A stretch of DNA of 10,060 nt, taken from assembly GCA_964386405.1 (NCBI GenBank), contig CAYLRW010000058.1, forward strand, positions 1 through 10,060, written 5' to 3'. The notes beneath the pieces were generated by a model that did no database searches, was not told where the DNA came from, and saw only the letters and a list, made by a program, of their open reading frames with translations. The DNA comes from RZYP01 sp964386405 (GTDB lineage: Bacteria > Bacillota > Negativicutes > Acidaminococcales > Acidaminococcaceae). Positions 1-6,354 of this stretch are shown in pieces (positions within the stretch are counted from its first letter, which is position 1; each line of letters starts with the position of its first letter). The translations under genes were made by a program, and so were the position numbers.

Positions 1-8
1 TGATATCT

Positions 9-1115
9 ATGAATAAAAGTATTTTTAGTAAAACAGCTTCAGTTTTGTTTGGCATTCTTTTGGGGGTAATGCTTGTTGTAGGTGGTTGTTCTTTAGCAAA
101 AAACGATCAGTTGGCCAAAAATGGTATTGGTCAGCAGATACCTAATAAAGCAATAGCCGCAGAACCAAGCGACGCAAGAAATACCCCTATTGTGAAGGCT
201 GCAAAAAAAGTAGGCCCGGCTGTTGTCGGCATTACCAACAAAGCCTTGGTAAGAGACATTTTCAACAGAGTCCAGCTTACTGAACTAGGCACAGGTTCTG
301 GTGTTATTTATGATAAGAAAGGACTAATTGTTACTAACAATCATGTGGTAGAAGGTGCGCAGGAAATCGTTGTTAGTTTGGCTGACGGTCGTTCTGTACC
401 AGGACAGGTTCTTGGAACAGATGCTGCGACAGATTTGGCGGTTGTAAAAATTGAGGCTGACGATCTTACTGTAGCAACTTTCGGTGATTCAGACCAAATT
501 ATGGTTGGCGAGCCGGCAATTGCTATTGGCAATCCACTGGGACTTGAATTCCGCGGTAGTGTTACTGCAGGTGTGATCAGCGCTTTGAACCGCTCTATTG
601 ATCTTGGCGAACGTAAATTTAAACTGATTCAGACTGATGCTGCTATTAACCCTGGTAATTCGGGCGGTGCGTTGGTTAACGCTGACGGCGAAGTTATCGG
701 TATCAATAGTGCCAAAATTGCAGTATCCGGTGTCGAAGGCATCGGGTTTGCGATTCCAATTAATGCAGCAAAACCTATTATTGCCGATTTGGAAAAACAA
801 GGCCGTGTTTCAAGGCCATACTTGGGCGTAAGCCTGGTTGATAAAGATATTGCTGAGCGTTATGGCATTGATGTAGATCTGCAGGGCGGCATCTATATTA
901 TTAAAGTTGCCGGCGGCGGACCAGCTTGGAAGGCAGGCCTCCGAACTAATGATATTATTACTAAATTTGATGGCGAGAAAATTAGCAGTGTCAGTGATCT
1001 GAGAGACAAGATTGCGGCCAAGGGAATTGGTGCGACAGTTAATTTGACGGTTATGCGCAGCGGTAATGAAATGAATGTAGATGTCAAATTGGAAGAAATG
1101 CCGGCACAAGGATAA
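9..1115 (+). CDS. htrA: HtrA/DegP-family S1C serine protease with one PDZ domain, membrane-anchored or lipoprotein
   Basis: This is a predicted extracytoplasmic serine protease of 368 aa for quality control of misfolded envelope proteins. The N-terminus (residues 8-26) is a hydrophobic segment ending in V-V-G-G-C, so Cys27 could be a lipobox cysteine; otherwise the segment is a plain transmembrane anchor. A linker runs to about residue 60. The trypsin-like domain (about 65-255) shows the full catalytic triad: His112 in TNNHVV, Asp142 in TDLAVVKI and Ser218 in NPGNSGGAL. A single PDZ domain follows (about 268-365, starting RPYLGV). Length and layout match Firmicute HtrA/YyxA-type proteins. The start codon is the first ATG, 8 bases into the window, so its ribosome binding site lies outside. 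The gene is 3 bases from rlmH and probably cotranscribed with it. This order resembles the yycJ-htrC-rlmH end of the Bacillus walRK region, so it may be the htrC/yyxA counterpart (inference). The family call is firm, the orthology less so. Confidence 0.95.
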   Translation: MNKSIFSKTASVLFGILLGVMLVVGGCSLAKNDQLAKNGIGQQIPNKAIAAEPSDARNTPIVKAAKKVGPAVVGITNKALVRDIFNRVQLTELGTGSGVIYDKKGLIVTNNHVVEGAQEIVVSLADGRSVPGQVLGTDAATDLAVVKIEADDLTVATFGDSDQIMVGEPAIAIGNPLGLEFRGSVTAGVISALNRSIDLGERKFKLIQTDAAINPGNSGGALVNADGEVIGINSAKIAVSGVEGIGFAIPINAAKPIIADLEKQGRVSRPYLGVSLVDKDIAERYGIDVDLQGGIYIIKVAGGGPAWKAGLRTNDIITKFDGEKISSVSDLRDKIAAKGIGATVNLTVMRSGNEMNVDVKLEEMPAQG

Positions 1116-1118
1116 AAG

Positions 1119-1598
1119 ATGAAAATTACGCTAGCCTGTGTGGGCAAAATCAAAGAAAAGTATCTGACGGCCGGTATTGAAGAATTTACCAAGCGGCTTA
1201 CACCTTTCTGCAAGTTGGAGACAATTGCCATCAGTGAAGAAAGAATGCCCGAAGATCCTTCGCCAGCCGAAAAGGAGCAAGTGCTTGGGCGGGAAACAGA
1301 GAGGCTGCTGGCAGTCATACCGCAGAACTCTTATGTAATTGTTCTTGATGTCAAAGGCGCGTTGATCAGCTCAGAAGAGTTGGCGGCCAAATTCGACAAG
1401 CTGGCACTTGAAGGTAACAGTAACATAACCTTCGTTATCGGCGGCGCCTTCGGCTATACCGATGCTCTCCGTAAACGGGCTGATGAAACAATTTCCTTCT
1501 CACGTATGACTTTCACCCATCAGATGATCCGTCTGCTTTTGATTGAGCAGATATACAGGGCTTTCAAAATCAGCCGCGGTGAGAAGTACCATTGGTAA
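1119..1598 (+). CDS. rlmH: 23S rRNA (pseudouridine1915-N3)-methyltransferase RlmH
   Basis: RlmH is a SPOUT-superfamily methyltransferase that uses S-adenosylmethionine to methylate N3 of pseudouridine 1915 in helix 69 of 23S rRNA, acting on the assembled 70S ribosome as a dimer. The 159-aa length is the family norm. Visible hallmarks are the N-terminal MKITLACVGKIKEKY strand-helix, the SAM-binding loop FVIGGAFG at 105-112 (usually FVIGGSxG, so Ala replaces Ser) and the C-terminal knot helix FTHQMIRLLLIEQIYRAFKI (132-151). The protein ends in RGEKYHW where relatives usually end RGEPYHK or RGEAYHK; His158 is kept. The start is supported by AAGGA at 1108-1112, embedded in the end of the protease gene, 6 bases before ATG. 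The 3-base gap indicates translational coupling to htrA. A strong hairpin follows directly. Confidence 0.97.
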   Translation: MKITLACVGKIKEKYLTAGIEEFTKRLTPFCKLETIAISEERMPEDPSPAEKEQVLGRETERLLAVIPQNSYVIVLDVKGALISSEELAAKFDKLALEGNSNITFVIGGAFGYTDALRKRADETISFSRMTFTHQMIRLLLIEQIYRAFKISRGEKYHW

Positions 1599-1605
1599 AT
1601 TATAT

Positions 1606-1654
1606 AAAAATAGCTTCTGTCATGATTTTATTTTGAGTGACAGAAGCTATTTTT
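1606..1654. terminator. Bidirectional Rho-independent terminator between rlmH and the permease gene
   Basis: Two perfectly complementary 17-base arms lie at 1606-1622 and 1638-1654, separated by a 15-base loop. The stem begins with AAAAA and ends with TTTTT, so each strand reads a GC-containing hairpin followed by a run of T. It serves rlmH on the plus strand and the convergent permease gene (ending at 1696) on the minus strand. Confidence 0.92.
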
Positions 1655-1695
1655 ATGGAAATTTTTATTATAATTTTATTTTGAACAAAAGCTAA

Positions 1696-2970
1696 TTACT
1701 CGCTGACTTTGCTGGTTTTATGTAAGTGCAGGCAATGTTGGCGGCAAATTATTACTAAAGCCAAAGCTATCGGAAATAACGCAAACCAACCGGAAAACAA
1801 AAAAATTAACGAGGACAAAAAGGCAGCAATGATTGCTAAAAGCTTATGCCATTTTTCTTGGAAAATCTTTGCGGACGCACACATGCCAAGAATGTAAACG
1901 GCTAGGAAGTTGACTGAGGGTATGCTGATTAATGGTTTTAGATCCAGAGAAAAAAAGTAGCTTATGAAGAGAATCAATGGGTAGATTGGTACAAAGGTCA
2001 AAAGTGCTTTGTGGGGGGTTAGAAATTGCGGATGCAGACTGGCTAAGCAAGTTGGCAGGTTACCATCACGCGCCTGAGCATATACAAGACGCGAAAAGCC
2101 AGCTATGAAGGTGTGTACAGGACAATAACAGGCTACGAAACCCAGAAGGGCGATGAGATAACCGGCATTTTCTCCCCAACGATAGGAGACAAGCGTAATC
2201 ATAGAAGTCAATGGTGATGCGGTTTGATAAACATTAGTACCAACTATTGCAAAGACTACTGCTAAATATATAAAGTTAATAACAATAACTGACACGGCTA
2301 GACTAAGCGGCAAATCTCTGCCAGGATTTTTAAATTCTTCTGCAAGATTACCAATCATTTCCCAACCCATGAAAGCGAAAAATATCATGACCATATTTTC
2401 AGCTACCGGTAACCAGCCGTGAGGCAAGAGCGGCTCAAATGCTGAAAGTTTGATGTTAGGCAGGGCTGAGAAGACAGCAAAGAGCAAAATAAAGAGTATG
2501 GAAGCAACGACAGCGACTTGCGTTTTGCTTGATAATTCAATGCCGCGATAGTTTAGTGCGAGTGCGGTAAAAATCAATAAGCAAGCCGCTATATGGACTG
2601 TAGACTGTGACCATTCAAATATATTGCCAAGATAGTTTGCACCAATTAGTGCAGTGACAGGCATGCCGAAAGGCATAGCGGTCAGCATCAAAAGGCCGGT
2701 AATCTGACTGGCTGTAGCTCCGAAAGCCTGACGCACATATGTTGCTAGTCCGCCGGAATCTGGAAAGCGTGAAGACATCAAACCAATAACGATAATCATA
2801 GGCAGAGAAAGGATACCCATTAAAGCCCAACTTATAAGAGAAGCTGGACCAGCCATGTCAGCTGTTATTGCAGGCAGGACAAGAATGCCTGATCCAAGAA
2901 CGGCACCTATGGTCATTGCGGCCCCTTGTATCCAATTTATACTTTTCTTTAATGCAATTTTTGATGCCAT
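1696..2970 (-). CDS. APC-superfamily amino-acid transporter, YjeH-like (probable Met/branched-chain exporter)
   Basis: This is a 424-aa polytopic inner-membrane protein of the APC superfamily, with about 12 hydrophobic helices. Residues 22-34 (GAVLGSGILVLPA) form the broken first helix, whose glycine motif contacts substrate backbone in this fold. RFPDSGGLATYVRQAFG (68-84) and the loop at 209-220 (AEEFKNPGRDLP) match, from memory, the PSAGGVAHFVGMAFG and ASEFKNPERDFP regions of E. coli YjeH, an exporter of methionine and branched-chain amino acids. Length is normal. The ATG is supported by AAAGGAG (minus strand, 2985-2979) 8 bases upstream. The gene is divergent from a LysR-type regulator across a 122-bp region and ends at a shared terminator. 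Transport direction and substrate are inferred from the family; an importer of the same superfamily cannot be excluded. Confidence 0.87.
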   Translation of the reverse strand: MASKIALKKSINWIQGAAMTIGAVLGSGILVLPAITADMAGPASLISWALMGILSLPMIIVIGLMSSRFPDSGGLATYVRQAFGATASQITGLLMLTAMPFGMPVTALIGANYLGNIFEWSQSTVHIAACLLIFTALALNYRGIELSSKTQVAVVASILFILLFAVFSALPNIKLSAFEPLLPHGWLPVAENMVMIFFAFMGWEMIGNLAEEFKNPGRDLPLSLAVSVIVINFIYLAVVFAIVGTNVYQTASPLTSMITLVSYRWGENAGYLIALLGFVACYCPVHTFIAGFSRLVYAQARDGNLPTCLASLHPQFLTPHKALLTFVPIYPLILFISYFFSLDLKPLISIPSVNFLAVYILGMCASAKIFQEKWHKLLAIIAAFLSSLIFLFSGWFALFPIALALVIICRQHCLHLHKTSKVSE

Positions 2971-3038
2971 CTTGTAATCTCCTTTGGGAAAGCTATTGCT
3001 TTAGATTTGTTTTTAGCTTATCATGTAATTGTAATTTT

Positions 3039-3076
3039 GATAAGTCGATTGTTTAGTATGTAATAATCGATTTATC
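3039..3076. promoter_or_regulatory. Interrupted 12-bp dyad in the lysR/permease intergenic region, probable LysR-type operator
   Basis: The arms GATAAGTCGATT (3039-3050) and AATCGATTTATC (3065-3076) are complementary at 11 of 12 positions (the exception would be a G-T pair), with a 14-base spacer. The dyad lies 17 bases upstream of the regulator start and covers a plausible promoter for it (TTGATA at 3037-3042; extended -10 TGTAATAAT at 3059-3067, with a long 19-base spacing). LysR-family proteins typically bind dyads in the divergent region and repress themselves. Assignment to this regulator is inferred from position. Confidence 0.55.
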
Positions 3077-3092
3077 CGATGGAAGTGAGTAT

Positions 3093-3974
3093 ATGATAAG
3101 AAATTTGGAAACTTTTATTACGGTTGCACAACTTTTGAATTTTGGAGAAGCAGCCAGATCGCTTAATTATTCCCAGTCCACAGTATCAGAACAGATTCGT
3201 TCTTTGGAAGAAGAACTTCAAACACGCCTTTTTGAACGTATAGGACGTAAGGTGTTTTTGACTAAGCAAGGGGAAACACTACTTCCTTATGCTAAACGTT
3301 TGCTTAAAGATGCAGAAAATCTTAAAGTATTATTTAAAAGTGAGGATGGTATTGCTGGCACCATTATGATTGGTGCAGCTGAAAGTATTTGTACGTATTG
3401 GCTGCCGCCATTATTGAAAGAATACAGAAGACTTTATCCTAATGTACAGATAAATATCAGGGTCGGCTGTTGTGTGGATTTTCCCCAATGGCTTCAAAAC
3501 GATCTTATTGATATAGCTTTTAGCCTTAGAAATGACTACAGAGAACCACAACTCCAGGAACAGGTTTTATTTGAGGGGCAGACGGTGTTTATCGCTGCAC
3601 CGGATCATGAGTTGGCTCTTATGGACAAATTTGAACTTGCAAATCTGGCTGAACAAACTATTCTTATGCCTGAAGGATATTCCGGTTATCCGATGGATTT
3701 AAAGAAGTTATTGGAAAAGGAGCAAATAAAGATTAGCAATATCTTGGAATTTGGCAGTATTGAAACTATTAAACAATGTGTAAAAAGTGGTCTTGGTGTT
3801 TCACTTTTGCCTGAAATTGCAGTGGAAGAAGAAATAAATAGAGGCGAACTAGTAAAACTTAATTGGCTGAATCCTTGTATTCCTATTAAAGGGCTCGTAG
3901 TGTATCATCGAGAAAAATGGTTGTCTCCGCAATTGGTAGCCTTAAATAATCTCATATTAACGAAGCTAAAATGA
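3093..3974 (+). CDS. LysR-family transcriptional regulator, probably controlling the divergent YjeH-like exporter
   Basis: This is a 293-aa LysR-type regulator of normal length. The N-terminal winged helix-turn-helix spans residues 1-60 (ETFITVAQLLNFGEAARSL, then SQSTVSEQIRSLEEEL as recognition helix, then LFERIGRKVFLTKQG as wing). A linker helix at about 62-82 is followed by the periplasmic-binding-protein-like effector domain (about 90-290), with the typical GSIETIKQCVKSGLGVSLLP region at 221-240. The ATG is preceded by GGAAGTGAG at 3081-3089, which is the best start. It is transcribed away from the permease gene, the classic layout for a LysR activator and its target, so it probably senses the transported amino acid and activates export. 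The effector is not readable from sequence. The effector domain carries two adjacent cysteines (126-127), a minor oddity. Confidence 0.93.
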   Translation: MIRNLETFITVAQLLNFGEAARSLNYSQSTVSEQIRSLEEELQTRLFERIGRKVFLTKQGETLLPYAKRLLKDAENLKVLFKSEDGIAGTIMIGAAESICTYWLPPLLKEYRRLYPNVQINIRVGCCVDFPQWLQNDLIDIAFSLRNDYREPQLQEQVLFEGQTVFIAAPDHELALMDKFELANLAEQTILMPEGYSGYPMDLKKLLEKEQIKISNILEFGSIETIKQCVKSGLGVSLLPEIAVEEEINRGELVKLNWLNPCIPIKGLVVYHREKWLSPQLVALNNLILTKLK

Positions 3975-4031
3975 TATGCTAAACTTAGTGGGTATATTCT
4001 CCGCAATTCGTTTAATTAAAATGCATATATT

Positions 4032-4079
4032 TGCCAAAAGAGAGTAGGTCCTGATTTCAGGACCTACTCTCTTTTGGCA
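4032..4079. terminator. Long perfect hairpin between convergent lysR and mocR genes, probable bidirectional terminator
   Basis: The arms at 4032-4053 and 4058-4079 are perfectly complementary over 22 bp, closed by a 4-base loop (ATTT). The stem includes CCAAAAGAGAGTAGGTCCTG. It starts 3 bases past the stop codon of the minus-strand regulator gene and lies 57 bases past the lysR stop. Unlike the other two terminators here, it has no run of T directly after the stem on either strand; only a CTTTT segment inside the stem. Termination is therefore the likely but not certain role. Confidence 0.75.
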
Positions 4080-4082
4080 TTA

Positions 4083-5561
4083 TTAGATACTTCGATATTT
4101 TTTTATGATAGCACCAAGAATGGCGATGCCTTTGGCTAAATCTTCCTTATTGGCATAGGCGTAGGATAAGCGGATATTTTTGTTTTCTTTGTAATCGTAA
4201 ACGCTGCCGGGATTCAGCAGGATATTTTTGCTGAGTGCTTCCTGAAAAAGCTTATCACTGGAAATTTTACTGTTGACGCGTAACCAGATATAAAGGCCGC
4301 CTGTTGGTATATCCCAGGCAGCAATGTCGCTGAAGTTTTTATCTAATGCTTCCAGTGCTATGTCACGGCGTTCTTTTAGCTGGAGGCGGAGTTTGCTTAA
4401 GTATTCATCATAGGCTCCGCTGTTAAATATTTCTGTCAGCGCCCATTGTGATAGGGAGCTTGCGCCGTAGTCCATCTGCATCTTCACATCAGCCAGCCTG
4501 TTAACAACTGATTCCGGTCCCACGAGCCAGCCGACACGAAAGCCTGGCGCAAGCGTTTTCGAAATGGTGCCGGTGTAGAGCACCACGCCGCTGTCATCCA
4601 AGGCTTTAATTGGCAACGGTGGTGTGTTTCCGTCGAAATGCAGTTCTCCGTAAGCATCATCCTCCAAAATGGGCAGTCGATGCTTGCTGCAGAAATCAAA
4701 TACTTCTTTTCTTCTTTCCGCAGTCATAACTAAAGTGGTGGGGTTTTGGTAAGTTGGTATGGTATAGAGGAGAGAGCCATTAGGAACTTTGCCGATCTTC
4801 CAGGGCACGAGGCCGTTTTTGTCCATCGCAATACCGGTAAAACTGATACCGGCAGATTGAAAGACCTGCAGCGACTTCAAATAAGTAGGGGTTTCCGTAT
4901 AAACCTGCGCACCCGGTTTTAGCATGCCGACAGAAATTAGCTGCAAAGCTTGCAAAGAACCGGAAGTAATCAGAATGTTGGAAGGTTTTACGTTGATGCC
5001 ACGGGAAGCCAGTCTTTGCACAAGGCTTTCTCGCAGTTCGGCTAAGCCTCTGGCTTCCAAATAGTTTAACGAAGATATTTTAGCAGGCAAGGCCTTGAAG
5101 ACAGCTGCCAGCATGTCTTGAGGAAAGAGTTGTGGTGATAATTCGCCCGTGCCCAGACGAATGAAATTTTTGTCAAATTCCAATTTGTTGATTAACTGAA
5201 TGGTAGGCAGATTGGGTTTGAAAGGGCCGGAGGCAATATATTTATTCCAGTCTGGCGGCGCCGACATCAACAGCGACCAGGTGTTGCAGGCAATTCTGGT
5301 GCCACCGCCGTAATCGGCATCAATGATACCATAGGATTTCAAAGTTTCCATGGCATTAAAGATCGTACTTCTGTTGACACCGAAAATTTTCGCCATTTCT
5401 CGCTGTGGCGGTAATTTGCTGCCAACCGTCCAGTCACCGCTAGCAACTTTGCCACTGATGTAATCAACAATCTGTTTGTGCATTGCTTTGGAAGATTGCG
5501 GGTCTGGCTGCCAGGTAATGCTAACCGATTTATCGGTACTGTTGTTTACTTGTTTTTCCAT
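4083..5561 (-). CDS. MocR/PdxR-family regulator (GntR wHTH fused to class I aminotransferase domain), partner of the lysE-like exporter
   Basis: This 492-aa protein has a GntR-type winged HTH at about 24-92 (KLPPQREMAKIFGVNRSTIF as the core) joined to a fold-type I aminotransferase-like domain (about 125-488). The PLP-binding residues of the enzyme fold are present: Lys335 in GTISKTLAPGFRVGW (Schiff base), Asn273 in TYQNPTT, Asp301 and Tyr304 in LEDDAYGEL, and Arg464 in NIRLSYA for the substrate carboxylate. In studied members (GabR, PdxR) the domain binds PLP and an amine as a sensor. The ATG has GAGGTGG (5575-5569) 7 bases upstream. It is divergent from a LysE-like exporter across 135 bp holding three copies of TTGGTTGG, one of them inside its own promoter, so autorepression plus activation of the exporter is likely. 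A catalytic role is possible but less likely given the fused HTH. Confidence 0.94.
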   Translation of the reverse strand: MEKQVNNSTDKSVSITWQPDPQSSKAMHKQIVDYISGKVASGDWTVGSKLPPQREMAKIFGVNRSTIFNAMETLKSYGIIDADYGGGTRIACNTWSLLMSAPPDWNKYIASGPFKPNLPTIQLINKLEFDKNFIRLGTGELSPQLFPQDMLAAVFKALPAKISSLNYLEARGLAELRESLVQRLASRGINVKPSNILITSGSLQALQLISVGMLKPGAQVYTETPTYLKSLQVFQSAGISFTGIAMDKNGLVPWKIGKVPNGSLLYTIPTYQNPTTLVMTAERRKEVFDFCSKHRLPILEDDAYGELHFDGNTPPLPIKALDDSGVVLYTGTISKTLAPGFRVGWLVGPESVVNRLADVKMQMDYGASSLSQWALTEIFNSGAYDEYLSKLRLQLKERRDIALEALDKNFSDIAAWDIPTGGLYIWLRVNSKISSDKLFQEALSKNILLNPGSVYDYKENKNIRLSYAYANKEDLAKGIAILGAIIKKYRSI

Positions 5562-5586
5562 AATCTAACCACCTCATTGTAAGATA

Positions 5587-5615
5587 ACAATACATTTGGT
5601 TGGCTAAAAAGTCAA
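5587..5615 (-). promoter_or_regulatory. Predicted sigma-A promoter of the first mocR-type gene
   Basis: Read on the minus strand, TTGACT (5615-5610) and TATTGT (5592-5587) are spaced by 17 bases, giving a start near 5580, about 19 bases before the ATG and keeping the Shine-Dalgarno site. The first TTGGTTGG copy (5596-5603) lies wholly in the spacer, a position expected to block polymerase. Confidence 0.55.
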
Positions 5616-5679
5616 TGCTTGGTTGGTTACAACAATGAAAACGTAGATTATAATTGATTTACTAAATGAATTTGGTTGG
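5596..5679 (+). repeat. Three direct TTGGTTGG repeats, probable MocR operator sites
   Basis: Identical octamers occur at 5596-5603, 5619-5626 and 5672-5679 in the same orientation, each followed by a T/A-rich triplet (CTA, TTA, TAT). Start-to-start distances are 23 and 53 bases. Copy 1 lies between the -35 and -10 of the regulator promoter, copy 2 between the two back-to-back -35 boxes, and copy 3 in the exporter leader just before its ribosome site. Tandem direct repeats are the usual operator form for MocR proteins such as GabR. Binding itself is inferred. Confidence 0.7.
5626..5654 (+). promoter_or_regulatory. Predicted sigma-A promoter of the lysE-like exporter
   Basis: A perfect -10 box TATAAT (5649-5654) follows a weak -35 GTTACA (5626-5631) with a 17-base spacer, giving a start near 5661 and a leader of about 36 bases. 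The poor -35 with a TTGGTTGG copy ending on its first base is what an activator-dependent promoter would look like. The leader is too short for a lysine riboswitch. Confidence 0.6.
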
Positions 5680-5696
5680 TATAAAGGAGAAAGAGT

Positions 5697-6311
5697 ATGT
5701 TGTTTTTTTGGCAAGGTTTAACGATAGGATTGGTTTCTGTCGCACCGATAGGACTGCAAAATTTATTTGTAATTAATACAGCGCTTACACAGCCGAGATT
5801 GAAGGTTTATCTTACAGCTTTGATCGTCATTCTGTTTGATATAAGTCTTGCCGTTGCTTGTTTCTTCGGTATGGGCGCACTCATCGAAAGTTCAAAGACA
5901 GCTGAACTGGCCATTCTGTTTATTGGCAGTTTGCTTGTAATCTGGATAGGGGTTGGACTCTTGCGGGCAAAAGGAAGTATGGATCTTGCTGAAAGCGTTG
6001 ATGTGCCATTATCAAAAGTCATAGCAACTGCCTGCCTTGTAACTTGGTTTAATCCGCAGGCCCTCATAGATGGAGCATTAATGCTCGGCGCTTTCAAGGC
6101 GTCATTACCGCCGGGACAGGATATGTCATTTATCCTTGGGGTATCAGCTGCTTCCGTACTTTGGTTTTTGACGATATCTACCTTCATTCTGCTATTCAGC
6201 ACTAAAATTACCAATGCAACTCTGCGTAAAATAAATGTTATTTGCGGCACGGTAGTTATTTTTTATGGTGCCAAATTAGGCTATCATTTTCTGAAGCTGC
6301 TTGGAGAATAG
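5697..6311 (+). CDS. LysE/ArgO-family amino-acid exporter
   Basis: This is a 204-aa inner-membrane protein of the LysE superfamily, whose members export amino acids (lysine and arginine in the LysE/ArgO branch) using the membrane potential. About six hydrophobic helices are visible. Family motifs are GLVSVAPIGLQN at 11-22 (LysE has a similar GPQN-type motif) and WFNPQALIDGALMLGAF at 117-133, matching the NPHxxLD helix of LysE/ArgO; this favours the basic-amino-acid branch over RhtB, but the substrate is inferred. Length is as expected. The ATG is preceded by AAAGGAGA (5683-5690) 6 bases away. It stands alone as a single gene opposite a MocR regulator rather than the LysR-type LysG/ArgP that controls the best-known LysE genes. 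It converges on the next regulator gene with only 43 bases between them. Confidence 0.9.
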   Translation: MLFFWQGLTIGLVSVAPIGLQNLFVINTALTQPRLKVYLTALIVILFDISLAVACFFGMGALIESSKTAELAILFIGSLLVIWIGVGLLRAKGSMDLAESVDVPLSKVIATACLVTWFNPQALIDGALMLGAFKASLPPGQDMSFILGVSAASVLWFLTISTFILLFSTKITNATLRKINVICGTVVIFYGAKLGYHFLKLLGE

Positions 6312-6354
6312 GAATAATTATTATTGTATAGGCAAATGAACTAAGCGTTGCGTT

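Noticed and set aside
489..1318. Open frames on the minus strand within htrA/rlmH
   Set aside because: They lie opposite clearly conserved genes, have no recognisable domains and no ribosome sites.
4083..5561. Annotation as a metabolic aminotransferase
   Set aside because: The N-terminal GntR winged HTH, divergent exporter and intergenic repeats indicate a MocR regulator; PLP residues alone do not show an enzyme. The same applies to 6355-7755.
5562..5696. Lysine riboswitch upstream of the lysE-like gene
   Set aside because: The predicted leader is only about 36 bases, far short of the lysine aptamer, and no matching helices are visible.
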